In this document: positions 27,130 through 36,420 of the stretch, piece after piece
How the letters are laid out: each line of letters starts with the position of its first letter
How positions within the stretch are numbered: the first letter of the stretch is position 1
Source: Alloyangia mangrovi
GTDB taxonomy: Bacteria; Pseudomonadota; Alphaproteobacteria; Rhodobacterales; Rhodobacteraceae
Direction: 5' to 3'
Assembly (NCBI RefSeq): GCF_002300555.2
Contig: NZ_NTHN02000053.1
Coordinates: 1-40,418, forward strand
DNA length: 40,418 nt
Notes under the pieces: generated by a model
Databases searched by the model: none
Seen by the model: only the letters and a program-made list of their open reading frames with translations
Told to the model about the DNA's origin: nothing
Program-made: the position numbers and the translations under genes

Positions 27130-27756
27130 TCAGCCGAAGACGCCGGACCAGTCGAGCCCGCGGATGCCGTCGATCACGAATTGCACCGCCAGCGCCGCAA
27201 GCAGCATGCCGAAGATCCGGGTGATGACGACGATGCCGACATGCCCCAGCGCGTGTTCGATCGGACCCGCGAGGAAGAAGCAGCCCAGCGTCATCAGCAG
27301 CACGACCATCAGCACCCCGAGGATCATCGCGGTTTCCAGCGGACCGCTGGAATGGCCGACCAGCAGGATGATCGTGGCGATGGCACCGGGCCCGGCGATC
27401 AGCGGGATGGCGATGGGAAAGATCGAGGGATCGGGCATGACGTCGTCCTCGATCTTGTCCTCGCGCCGCTTGGTGCGCCGCTCGAAGAGCATGTCGAGGG
27501 CGGTCAGGAAGAGCAGCAGCCCGCCGGAGATGCGGAAGGCCGAGATCGAGATCCCGATGAAACCGAGCACAGCCTCGCCGAAGAAGGCGAAAAGCATCAG
27601 GATGACCAGCGCGGTCAGACAGGCCCGGATGCCGACGGCGCGCCGATGCGCGGCATCGGCGCCCTGGGTCAGCGCGATGAAGATCGGCGTCAGACCGATC
27701 GGATCGATCACCACGAAGAGCGTGGCGAAGGCGCTGATGAGCAAGGCCATGTCCAT
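27130..27756 (-). CDS. MarC family integral membrane protein
   Basis: This 208-residue protein has about six transmembrane segments with the family pattern: FVVIDPIGLTPIFIALT near the N-terminus and IPLIAGPGAIATIILL in the middle, both containing conserved polar residues inside the membrane. A cytoplasmic charged loop (RRTKRREDKIEDD) separates the halves. The function of MarC proteins is not settled, and the original link to multiple antibiotic resistance has been withdrawn. It lies between the retropepsin and ABC-F genes on the same strand. Confidence 0.9.
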   Translation of the reverse strand: MDMALLISAFATLFVVIDPIGLTPIFIALTQGADAAHRRAVGIRACLTALVILMLFAFFGEAVLGFIGISISAFRISGGLLLFLTALDMLFERRTKRREDKIEDDVMPDPSIFPIAIPLIAGPGAIATIILLVGHSSGPLETAMILGVLMVVLLMTLGCFFLAGPIEHALGHVGIVVITRIFGMLLAALAVQFVIDGIRGLDWSGVFG

Positions 27757-27806
27757 GACAAATGGCTAGGGCCTTGCGCGGATTCTGTCCAGAAAAGCCT
27801 TTCGGC

Positions 27807-29666
<1,860 letters not shown>

Positions 29667-29784
29667 GGCGCCGCCATAGCAGAGCCTTCGGGCGGGCAAA
29701 ATCCCCCATCGCGCGCCGCGACCGGTCTTTGTGTGGCGCACGCGCATTTCCCCGGCGCTGCGCCCGGCGGAGGCGTCGCGCCGT

Positions 29785-29874
29785 GCGTATTTGGAAAGAG
29801 AAGAAGATGGGAGGTTCTTCTAGGTCCAAATATCCCGGGGGTGAGGCGCGCAGCGCCGAGGGGGCGGAGCCCCC
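29785..29874 (-). repeat. Dispersed hairpin repeat, copy 1
   Basis: Read on the minus strand: GGGGGC-TCC-GCCCCC hairpin (29874-29860), then GGCGCTGCGCGC, then CCCCCGGGATATTTGG at about 29841-29826, then a long imperfect dyad whose arms are ATATTTGGAcctAGAAGAA and TTCTTCTctTTCCAAATA around a nine-base loop. The copy at 34725-34821 has the same order with nearly identical arms but a different loop. The rest of the 334-base gap between the ABC-F gene and ndk (29667-30000) is otherwise plain, ending in the ndk ribosome binding site GGAGAGACC. Confidence 0.85.
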
Positions 29875-30000
29875 ATCCTGCCTGCACCCGGGGCACGCGG
29901 GCGCCGCAAGGTCTTTCCAATCGGCGAGGCGCATGCTAACGCCCCTCCCGGAGAATACTGGCCGGGCCGTCGCCCGGCTTTCTGACATTGGAGAGACCAA

Positions 30001-30423
30001 ATGGCCGTCGAACGCACCCTGTCGATCATCAAGCCCGATGCAACCCGCCGCAACCTGACCGGCAAGATCAACGCCAAGTTCGAGGAAGCGGGCCTGCGCA
30101 TCGTCGCGCAGAAGCGCATCCAGCTGACCCCGGCGCAGGCCGGCGAGTTCTACAAGGTGCACGCAGAGCGTCCCTTCTATGGCGAGCTGTGCGAGTTCAT
30201 GGCCTCCGAGCCGGTTGTCGTGCAGGTGCTGGAAGGTGAAGGCGCGATCGCCAAGAACCGCGAAGTGATGGGCGCCACCAACCCGGCCGACGCCGCTGCA
30301 GGCACCATTCGCGCAGAGTTCGCCGAGTCGGTCGGCGAGAACTCGGTGCACGGCTCGGACGCGCCGGAAACCGCGGCTGAAGAAATCGCCTACTTCTTCT
30401 CGGGCCTTGAGCTCGTCGGCTGA
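30001..30423 (+). CDS. ndk: Nucleoside diphosphate kinase
   Basis: This 140-residue enzyme balances nucleoside triphosphate pools by passing phosphate from ATP through a phosphohistidine. The catalytic histidine lies in [17 protein letters not shown], and the N-terminal [15 protein letters not shown] and the [15 protein letters not shown] segments are fully conserved. The ATG at 30001 follows GGAGAGACCAA. The gene is monocistronic and closed by a strong terminator. Confidence 0.98.
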   Translation: MAVERTLSIIKPDATRRNLTGKINAKFEEAGLRIVAQKRIQLTPAQAGEFYKVHAERPFYGELCEFMASEPVVVQVLEGEGAIAKNREVMGATNPADAAAGTIRAEFAESVGENSVHGSDAPETAAEEIAYFFSGLELVG

Positions 30424-30448
30424 GCCATTCGCTCACCCGGACAGATCG

Positions 30449-30478
30449 AAGGGCGCCCCGCGGGGCGCCCTTTTCTTT
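30449..30478 (+). terminator. Intrinsic terminator of ndk
   Basis: AAGGGCGCCCCG and CGGGGCGCCCTT (30449-30472) form a perfect 12-pair palindrome with TTTTCTTT following. In a hairpin the central bases open as the loop. It lies about 25 bases after the ndk stop and could also stop the convergent gene. Confidence 0.9.
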
Positions 30479-30495
30479 GGCGATCATGCGACGTG

Positions 30496-30906
30496 TTACG
30501 CCGCCATGTCGAAGGGGCCCGTGGCGCCTTCGCGCGGGCCGGCGGGCCGGCTCTCGAGCCAGCGCCGCAGCAGCCCGGCGTTGCGCGTGTTGGCGCGGTA
30601 GCCGATGTCGAAGATGTCGCCGACCAGCGGGATGAGGCCGATCCCCCAGTCGATCGCGAGGTTGACGCCCATCTGGCCAAGCAGCGCCCTGGGCGCACCC
30701 ATGTCATGCGCCTCCTTGACGATCCACACCGCCGGGGCCAGCGCCAGCGTGTCGCCGATCCCGGGAACTAGGCCGAAGACCGCATCCCAGCCGAAACGGA
30801 TCGGGGTGAAGGGGATGCGGTAGGCCCGGTCCATCCGCCGCGCCCAGCGGTCGATCCTCTCGAGCCGCTGGAAATGGGGGTGGAGGCTCTGTGCCTGAGG
30901 TGCCAT
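30496..30906 (-). CDS. DUF4112 domain membrane protein
   Basis: This 136-residue protein carries the DUF4112 pattern, with two similar hydrophobic halves: IRFGWDAVFGLVPGIGDTLALAPAVWIV and MGVNLAIDWGIGLIPLVGDIFDIGYRANTRNAGLL. Each half contains a VPGIGD- or PLVGDI-type turn. The function is unknown. The ATG at 30906 was chosen since the longer frame runs through the next upstream gene. It follows the Pmp3-family gene after five bases, so the two are probably co-transcribed and both would sit in the inner membrane. Confidence 0.88.
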   Translation of the reverse strand: MAPQAQSLHPHFQRLERIDRWARRMDRAYRIPFTPIRFGWDAVFGLVPGIGDTLALAPAVWIVKEAHDMGAPRALLGQMGVNLAIDWGIGLIPLVGDIFDIGYRANTRNAGLLRRWLESRPAGPREGATGPFDMAA

Positions 30907-30911
30907 GGCGC

Positions 30912-31091
30912 TCAGGCGTGCTGCTGCTTCGGCCCGGTGCGGGCGATGATCCAGATCGCGTGCACGATGCCGGGGATGTAGCCGAAGATGGTCAGAAGGA
31001 TGTTGATCCAGAAATGCTTGCCGAGGCCGACCTGCAGGAACACGCCGAGCGGCGGCAGCAGGATGGCGAAAATGATGCGGATCAGGTCCAT
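30912..31091 (-). CDS. YqaE/Pmp3 family small membrane protein
   Basis: This 59-residue protein consists of two transmembrane helices, with the family pattern IFAILLPPLGVFLQVGLGKHFWINILLTIFGYIPGIVHAIWII. Members are induced by stress in several organisms and thought to affect membrane potential or ion balance; the precise role is unclear. The ATG at 31091 has GAAGGGAGACC just upstream. It stands directly before the DUF4112 gene on the same strand. A G8 run at 31144-31151 lies in the upstream gap. Confidence 0.92.
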   Translation of the reverse strand: MDLIRIIFAILLPPLGVFLQVGLGKHFWINILLTIFGYIPGIVHAIWIIARTGPKQQHA

Positions 31092-31214
31092 GTCGGTCTC
31101 CCTTCGAGGGTGAAAGATGTGTTGGCGTACCAACACGGAGACCGGGGGGGGCGGTTCCCGCGAGGCCTCGGACCTGAGGCGCAAGCGATTGGCTTGGCGG
31201 GCCTGGTCGCGCGC

Positions 31215-31562
31215 CTAATGGGGGCGGCGGGAGGGATCGATGACGCCGATCTCGTCGAGGATCTTCTCGATCCCGTCGAGGGGTTCGTTGCTCCTGCGCT
31301 CGGCGACCAGCGCGTCGAAGCGGGCCCGCAGGGCTTCCTTTTCCTTGCCCCGCGCATCGTTCCACGGGCGCCCCTGCAGCGCCATGTGCAGCACGTAGAA
31401 GCCGATGAAATGCGGCCTCGTGCCGTGGGCGAGCAGGCGGCGGTAGGTCTCGTCGGCGCCGAGAGCCCGCAGCGTCTCGGCATCCTCGATCCCGGCGCGG
31501 CGGCAGGCCGATTCCACCGCCGGCCCGAGGTTGCGGATGCTGGAGATCGGGGTGCCGGACAT
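31215..31562 (-). CDS. TfoX/Sxy C-terminal domain protein
   Basis: This 115-residue protein has the helix-hairpin-helix-like TfoX C-terminal domain: ISSIRNLGPAVESACRRAGIEDAETLRALGADETYRRLL. The N-terminal TfoX domain is absent, which is common in alphaproteobacteria. In Gammaproteobacteria TfoX/Sxy activates competence genes, but for stand-alone C-terminal domains no such role is shown. The ATG at 31562 lies four bases after the stop of the aminotransferase gene, so both are in one unit. The GTA cluster begins on the other side of that aminotransferase. Confidence 0.82.
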   Translation of the reverse strand: MSGTPISSIRNLGPAVESACRRAGIEDAETLRALGADETYRRLLAHGTRPHFIGFYVLHMALQGRPWNDARGKEKEALRARFDALVAERRSNEPLDGIEKILDEIGVIDPSRRPH

Positions 31563-31566
31563 CGGC

Positions 31567-32754
31567 TCAGGCGGCCTTGGAGAGCGTGGCGGCAAAGCCG
31601 GTGAGGGTGGTCAGCGCCTCGGCGAACTGATCGTCGGGGATGGTCAGCGCGACGCGCAGGAAGCCCGCGGCCGAGGGGCCGAAGCTCTCGCCCGGCATGA
31701 CCGCGATGCGGTGGGTGTCGAGCAGCGCGTCGGCGAAGGCTATGCCCGAGAGGCCGGTCGCGCGGATGTCGAGGAAGAGATACATCGCCCCGCTCGAGGG
31801 CACGAGGCCGACATCGGTCTGCCGGGCAAGGACCTTCTGCGCCAGCGCGCGGCGGCGGCGGAAGGGCTCGGCGACGCGGGGCTCAAGCGTCTCATCCGCG
31901 GTCAGCGCGTAGAGCGCGGCGTCCTGGATGTAGCCGGGCACGCCGTAGGTGGTGTTGGTCGCCAGATCAATCAGCGCGGCGATGGCGGGCTCGGGGGCGA
32001 TCAGCCAGCCTATGCGGCTGCCGGTCATCGCGTGGCTCTTCGACAGCGAGCCGATGACCATGGTGCGCCCCTCCATGCCGGGCAGCGCGCGGGGGCTGAG
32101 GTGGTCGCCCTCCCATATCTGCGTGTCGTAGACTTCGTCGGAGATCAGCCAGAGGTCTTCGTCGCGGGCCACCCCGGCGAGCCCCTCGAGCACGGCGCGG
32201 GGGTAGACGGCGCCGGTGGGGTTGCTTGGCGAGTTGACCAGCAGTGCCGAGGCGCCGGTCTCGCGCGCCTTGCGGCGGACTTCGGCGGCCTCCGGAAAGA
32301 AGCTGTGCTCGGGGCGGGTGGCGATGCTGTGCGGCACGGCGCCGGCAGCGCGGAGGGTGCCGGGGTAGGTGACGTAATGCGGCTCGATCATCAGCGCGGC
32401 ATCGCCGGGGTTGCAGGCCGCCATATGCGCGGCAAAGAGCGCCGACTGCCCACCGGGGGTGACCAGCACGTTGTCGCGCGTGGTGGGCACGCCGGTGCGC
32501 GCGGTGACGCGGGCCGCGATGGCGTCGCGCAGCGCGGGGATACCGGGCACCGCGGCGTAGCCGGTGTGCCCGGCGGTGGCGGCGCGGTGCATCTCGGCAA
32601 GGATCGACGGGTCGGTGCGCTCGTCGGGCTCGCCGATGGTCAGCTCGGTGACCGGAACACCGGCGGCGCGCAGGGCGCGGGCCTTGTAGAAAATCTCCCA
32701 GCCGTCGCCGCCACCGGCGTTGAGAGAGGTGATGCGACGGGAGAGAGAAGGCAT
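31567..32754 (-). CDS. Pyridoxal phosphate-dependent aminotransferase, class I/II
   Basis: This 395-residue fold-type I aminotransferase has the PLP lysine in GSLSKSHAMTGSRIGW, the cofactor-binding NSPSNPTG and SDEVYD motifs, and a C-terminal FLRVAL with the substrate carboxylate-binding arginine. It probably transfers the amino group of an amino acid to a 2-oxoacid; substrate specificity (aspartate, aromatic or other) cannot be read from the sequence. It is the first gene of a minus-strand unit with the TfoX-domain gene. Its upstream region has a TATAAT on the minus strand at 32863-32858 that may be the -10 box. Confidence 0.9.
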   Translation of the reverse strand: MPSLSRRITSLNAGGGDGWEIFYKARALRAAGVPVTELTIGEPDERTDPSILAEMHRAATAGHTGYAAVPGIPALRDAIAARVTARTGVPTTRDNVLVTPGGQSALFAAHMAACNPGDAALMIEPHYVTYPGTLRAAGAVPHSIATRPEHSFFPEAAEVRRKARETGASALLVNSPSNPTGAVYPRAVLEGLAGVARDEDLWLISDEVYDTQIWEGDHLSPRALPGMEGRTMVIGSLSKSHAMTGSRIGWLIAPEPAIAALIDLATNTTYGVPGYIQDAALYALTADETLEPRVAEPFRRRRALAQKVLARQTDVGLVPSSGAMYLFLDIRATGLSGIAFADALLDTHRIAVMPGESFGPSAAGFLRVALTIPDDQFAEALTTLTGFAATLSKAA

Positions 32755-32907
32755 GGCGGACTCCGCGATTTCGAGTGTCCGAACGTTGTGCCAGAGCGCG
32801 GAAGGGGCGGCAAGAGAGGCCGTGTGCGACGCGGGGAGAACGCAGGGTTCATGGAGTATTATATATTATTAACAGTTACTTGGTGACGTGCGTGCGGGCC
32901 GGTAATC

Positions 32908-32936
32908 TTGACTTTGCGGACGCTCGTCTGTAGGGT
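32908..32936 (+). promoter_or_regulatory. Candidate sigma-70 type promoter of the GTA cluster leader
   Basis: TTGACT at 32908-32913 and TAGGGT at 32931-32936 are separated by exactly 17 bases. The -35 box has five of six consensus bases and the -10 box is of moderate quality. Transcripts would begin near 32943 and run into the terminator at 32963 before reaching the first GTA gene at 33098. Confidence 0.55.
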
Positions 32937-32962
32937 TCATGCATGCTGGACGAAATGGGCAG

Positions 32963-32998
32963 GCGGCCCCGGGGTGACCCCGGTGGCCGCTTTTTCGT
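32963..32998 (+). terminator. Intrinsic terminator in the GTA leader
   Basis: GCGGCC-CCGGGG (32963-32974), loop TGA, then CCCCGG-T-GGCCGC (32978-32990) form a 12-pair stem with a single bulged T, followed by TTTTTCGTTT. It lies only about 30 bases after the predicted -10 box and upstream of all GTA genes, so it could attenuate their transcription or end a short RNA of about 55 bases. Confidence 0.8.
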
Positions 32999-33097
32999 TT
33001 GGCGGCAGGGCGCGACGACCCCGGCAAAGACCGGCGCGGGCCCCTGCGAGGCACTTTCCACAGGCACGACCCCTACAGGCAAGAAAGGTATCGAGCG

Positions 33098-33439
33098 ATG
33101 ATCCTCATCCATCTCGAAGAAGAGCTGTCCCGTCTCGAAGAGGAACGGGAGCAGCTGGCCGACATGCTGCGGCATCTCGGCAGCGACATGCGGCGCCTGC
33201 GCGACCGCTTCGACGAAGACTGCACCTTGGACAAACCGGAGACCAGCAAGGCCGCAGCGGACCTGCGCTACTGGCTGAAGGTCGCTCATGAAACGGAGGC
33301 ACAGATCAGGAATGTCAGACGCAAGCAGAAGGGAATTGCCGGGGACTGGGCGCTCGACCTCGAGCGCGCAAGGGTTGAGATCGGCTGCCGCATGGCTCGC
33401 CTCCGCCGGTGCTGCGGTGCAGGAGAGCTTTCTGAATGA
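33098..33439 (+). CDS. GTA small terminase subunit-like protein (RcGTA g1)
   Basis: This 113-residue protein is rich in charged helical sequence (HLEEELSRLEEEREQLADMLRHLGSDMRRLRDRFDEDC read in parts), consistent with a coiled-coil N-terminal half. Its position directly before the large terminase and its length fit g1 of RcGTA, identified as the small terminase subunit. Unlike phage TerS, the GTA form packages DNA with little sequence specificity. The ATG at 33098 has AAGAAAGG ten bases upstream. Its 3' end overlaps the start of the large terminase gene. Confidence 0.72.
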   Translation: MILIHLEEELSRLEEEREQLADMLRHLGSDMRRLRDRFDEDCTLDKPETSKAAADLRYWLKVAHETEAQIRNVRRKQKGIAGDWALDLERARVEIGCRMARLRRCCGAGELSE

Positions 33440-34721
33440 GCTGTCGGAGGGGGAGCGCCTGGCGCTCCCCTTTCTCTTCGAGTTCTGGGCGCTGGAGCAT
33501 CAGCTGCCGCCCGCCGGGCACTGGCGCAGCTGGGCGATCCTCGGCGGGCGCGGCGCGGGCAAGACCCGGGCCGGGGCGGAATGGGTGCGGGCCTCGGTGG
33601 AGGGCGCGCTGCCGCTCTCGCCGGGGCGCTGCAGGCGGGTGGCGCTGGTCGGAGAGACGCTGGACCAGGCGCGCGAGGTGATGGTGTTCGGCGACTCGGG
33701 GATCCTTGCGTGCTCGCCGCCCGACCGGCGACCGGACTGGAGTGCCACCCGGCGCTGCCTCACCTGGCCCAATGGTGCCGAGGCGATGGTCTTCTCGGCG
33801 CATGACCCGGAGGCGCTGCGCGGGCCGCAGTTCGATGGGGCCTGGGCGGATGAACTCGGCAAGTGGCGCAAGGCGCGGGAGACCTGGGACATGCTGCAGT
33901 TCGCGCTGCGGCTGGGGGATCACCCGCAGGCCTGCGTCACCACCACACCGCGCAACATCGGCGTGTTGAAGGAGCTGCTGGAGCTGCCGAGCACCGTGGT
34001 GACCCGTGCCCCTACCGAGGCCAACCGGGCCAACCTCGCGGCCAGTTTCCTCGACGAGGTGCGGGCACGCTACGGGGCGACGCGGCTGGCGCGGCAGGAG
34101 CTTGACGGCGAGATGGTCTGCGACGTCGACGGAACGCTCTGGACGCAGGAGGTGCTGGAGCGCGCGCGGCTGCAGGAGGTCCCGGAACGGCTGGACCGCA
34201 TCGTGGTGGCGGTGGACCCGCCCGCCGGGGACGGTGTCGCGTCCGACGCCTGTGGCATCGTCGTCTGCGGCGTGAGCTGCGAGGGGCCGCCCCAGGGCTG
34301 GCAGGGGGTGGTGCTCGAGGATGCCTCGGTTCAGGGGCTCGGGCCGAGCGGCTGGGCGCGCGCCGCCGTTGCGGCCTTCGAGCGCTGGCAGGCCGACCGC
34401 ATCGTCGCCGAGATCAACCAGGGCGGCGCAATGGTCGAGGCGGTGCTGCGGCAAGTCGCGCCGTCGGTGCCGCTGCGCAAGGTCAGCGCCACGCGCGGCA
34501 AGGTGCTGCGCGCCGAGCCGGTGGCGGCGCTCTACGAGCAGGGGCGCATCGCCCATGCGCGGCGTTTCGAGCTGCTGGAGGAGCAGATGGGGCTGTTGAC
34601 CGCTTCGGGGTTCCAGGGACAGGGCTCTCCGGACCGGGTGGATGCGCTGGTCTGGGCGCTCACCGAGCTGATTACCGCGCCTGCCGAGGGCTGGCGGCGG
34701 CCCCGGGTGCGGGGCCTGTGA
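33375..34721 (+). CDS. GTA large terminase subunit (RcGTA g2)
   Basis: This protein of about 448 residues is the packaging motor and nuclease. The ATPase part has Walker A GGRGAGKTRAGAEW, Walker B region FDGAWADELGKW and the coupling motif TTTPRN; the nuclease part begins at IVVAVDPPAGDG and ends with SPDRVDALVWALTEL, which carry acidic metal ligands. It would fill GTA heads with pieces of host DNA. The start is uncertain: TTG 33375 is preceded by GCAAGGG and gives RSAAAWLASAGAAVQESFLNEL as in relatives; GTG 33418 would also fit. It overlaps g1 by 65 bases. Confidence 0.93.
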   Translation: MRSAAAWLASAGAAVQESFLNELSEGERLALPFLFEFWALEHQLPPAGHWRSWAILGGRGAGKTRAGAEWVRASVEGALPLSPGRCRRVALVGETLDQAREVMVFGDSGILACSPPDRRPDWSATRRCLTWPNGAEAMVFSAHDPEALRGPQFDGAWADELGKWRKARETWDMLQFALRLGDHPQACVTTTPRNIGVLKELLELPSTVVTRAPTEANRANLAASFLDEVRARYGATRLARQELDGEMVCDVDGTLWTQEVLERARLQEVPERLDRIVVAVDPPAGDGVASDACGIVVCGVSCEGPPQGWQGVVLEDASVQGLGPSGWARAAVAAFERWQADRIVAEINQGGAMVEAVLRQVAPSVPLRKVSATRGKVLRAEPVAALYEQGRIAHARRFELLEEQMGLLTASGFQGQGSPDRVDALVWALTELITAPAEGWRRPRVRGL

Positions 34722-34724
34722 CGA

Positions 34725-34821
34725 GGGGGCGCTGCCCCCGCCGCGCTGCGCGCGTCTCCCCCGGGATATTTGGACCTAGAAGAAAGCCGGAGCGGCGCGC
34801 TTCTTCTCTTTCCAAATACGC
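34725..34821 (+). repeat. Dispersed hairpin repeat, copy 2, inside the GTA cluster
   Basis: It starts three bases after the terminase stop: GGGGGC-GCT-GCCCCC hairpin (34725-34739), CGCGCTGCGCGCG, then CCCCCGGGATATTTGGACC (34758-34776), AGAAGAA, a variable loop AGCCGGAGCGGCGCGC, and TTCTTCTCTTTCCAAATACG (34801-34820). The two outer arms pair as a long imperfect stem. The arms are almost identical to copy 1 on the other strand; the loop is not. The remaining gap to the portal gene (34822-34973) has normal composition and ends in AAGGAG. Confidence 0.88.
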
Positions 34822-34973
34822 ATGGCGGAGCGCAGCGGACGGAGCCTCGGCTGGCTGTTGCAGCGCCGGCGCACGGCGCGGGAGGGGATGGTTAACGGAT
34901 GCGCCGTAGCTTGGTCTTCAACGGGCATCGGGGCCGTGAGGGCCTCGGGCCGGAGACCAGCAAGGAGCGGGAC

Positions 34974-36176
34974 ATGGGGTTCGACTTTCTGCGGCGGGGA
35001 CGCGGGGCGGCAGCGCAGCCGGAGATCAAGGCTTCTGCGGCGGGCCGGCTGATCGCGGTGCAGGCCACGGGGCGCGTGGCCTGGTCGCCGCGGGACACCG
35101 CGCGGGACACCGGGTCCCTGACGCGGCAGGGGTTCACCGGCAACCCGGTGGGCTTCCGTGCGGTGAAGCTGATCTCCGAGGCCGCCGCCGCCCTGCCGCT
35201 GGTGCTGCAGGATGCGGAGATGCGCTACAGCGCCCACCCCATCCTGCGCCGTATCGCTGCGCCGAACCCGGTGCAGGGCAAGGCGGAACTGCTTGAGGCG
35301 CTCTACGGCCAGCTGCTGCTGACGGGGGATGGCTATATCGAGGCCGTGGGAAGCGGCGCCGCGCTGCCCGCCGAGCTCCATGTGCTGCGCTCGGAGCGGA
35401 TGCGGTTGGTGCCGGGGGGAGATGGCTGGCCCATCGCCTATGAGTATCAGGTGGACGGGCGGGCGCATCGTTTCGATGTCGACGAGGGACCGGCGCCGAT
35501 CTGCCATATCAAGTGTTTCCATCCGCAGGACGACCACTACGGGCTCTCGCCGCTGCAGCCCGCCGCGCAGGCTGTGGATGTGCACAACAGCGCCTCGCGC
35601 TGGTCCAAGGGGCTCTTGGACAATGCCGCGCGACCCTCGGGGGCGATCGTCTGGACCGGCGGCGACGGGCAGGGCTCGATGGCGCAGGACCAGTACGAGC
35701 GTCTGGTCTCGGAGATGGAGAGCCAGCACCAGGGGGCGCGCAATGCCGGGCGTCCAATGCTGCTGGAGGGCGGGCTCGACTGGAAGCCGATGGGGTTTTC
35801 GCCCTCGGACATGGAGTTCCAGCAGACCAAGGAGGCCGCGGCGCGCGAGATCGCCATCGCATTTGGTGTGCCGCCGATGCTGCTGGGGATCCCCGGGGAT
35901 GCCACCTATGCCAACTACCAGGAGGCCAACCGCGCCTTCTACCGGCTGACCGTGCTGCCGCTGGCGCAGCGGGTGAGCGCGGCGCTGGGCAGGTGGCTGG
36001 CCGGCTTCACCGGCGAGGAGGTGGAGCTGAAGCCCGACCTCGACCAGGTGCCGGCGCTTTCGGCCGAGCGCGAGACCCATTGGCGTCGCGTTTCGGAGGC
36101 GGCCTTTCTGACCGTGCCGGAAAAGCGGCGCATGCTGGGGTTGCCACCGCTGGCCGAGGAGGAGGCGGGTGACTGA
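34974..36176 (+). CDS. GTA portal protein (RcGTA g3)
   Basis: This 400-residue protein belongs to the HK97-type phage portal family, which forms the 12-subunit ring through which DNA enters the head. Recognisable segments are FTGNPVGFRAVKLISEAAAALPL, ELLEALYGQLLLTGDGYIE, HIKCFHPQDDHYGLSPLQ and AFGVPPMLLGIPGDATYANYQEANRAFY. The ATG at 34974 is chosen because of AAGGAG at 34962-34967. The next gene starts before its stop codon, so translation is coupled. Confidence 0.95.
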   Translation: MGFDFLRRGRGAAAQPEIKASAAGRLIAVQATGRVAWSPRDTARDTGSLTRQGFTGNPVGFRAVKLISEAAAALPLVLQDAEMRYSAHPILRRIAAPNPVQGKAELLEALYGQLLLTGDGYIEAVGSGAALPAELHVLRSERMRLVPGGDGWPIAYEYQVDGRAHRFDVDEGPAPICHIKCFHPQDDHYGLSPLQPAAQAVDVHNSASRWSKGLLDNAARPSGAIVWTGGDGQGSMAQDQYERLVSEMESQHQGARNAGRPMLLEGGLDWKPMGFSPSDMEFQQTKEAAAREIAIAFGVPPMLLGIPGDATYANYQEANRAFYRLTVLPLAQRVSAALGRWLAGFTGEEVELKPDLDQVPALSAERETHWRRVSEAAFLTVPEKRRMLGLPPLAEEEAGD

Positions 36177-36393
36177 GCGCCCGTCCTACGAGCCCTTCGC
36201 CTGCGCCCCGGCGCTGCGACTTGAGGCGCATGAGCGGCTGAGTGCACTGCAGATCGCCGCGCTCGAGGACCGGTTGGCGCGGCTCGAGCTGGTGCTGGAG
36301 CGGCTGGAGAAACGGCTCTGGCTGGCGGTCTATGGCGTGGCGGCGGGGCTGCTGGCGCAGGCGCTGCAGGGGCTGAGCATCATGGCACCCTGA
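36169..36393 (+). CDS. GTA small protein (RcGTA g3.5-like)
   Basis: This 74-residue protein starts with GTG inside the end of the portal gene (8-base overlap). It has a helical leucine/arginine-rich middle (LQIAALEDRLARLELVLERLEKRLW), likely a coiled coil, followed by a hydrophobic helix VAAGLLAQALQG. Position and length match g3.5 of RcGTA, whose function is not defined; a scaffold or chaperone role during head assembly is only a guess. No strong ribosome binding site is needed because of the overlap. Confidence 0.75.
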   Translation: MTERPSYEPFACAPALRLEAHERLSALQIAALEDRLARLELVLERLEKRLWLAVYGVAAGLLAQALQGLSIMAP

Positions 36394-36420
36394 GGGGTGG
36401 AGCTTGAGAGGGAGCGTCGC

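Larger units (their letters stand above)
32755..33097. promoter_or_regulatory. Divergent control region between the aminotransferase and the GTA cluster
   Basis: 343 bases without a supported gene. From left: an AT-rich stretch (32855-32878) very unusual for this window, with a minus-strand TATAAT at 32863-32858; TTAACAGTTACTTGG at 32869-32883, a half match to the CtrA recognition pattern TTAA-N7-TTAA; a plus-strand promoter at 32908-32936; an intrinsic terminator at 32963-32998; then about 100 plain bases ending with the AAGAAAGG ribosome binding site of the first GTA gene. Confidence 0.55.

Noticed and set aside
31144-31151. G8 run as a sixth frameshift site
   Set aside because: It lies between the Pmp3 and TfoX-domain genes and interrupts no supported gene, so its length cannot be judged.
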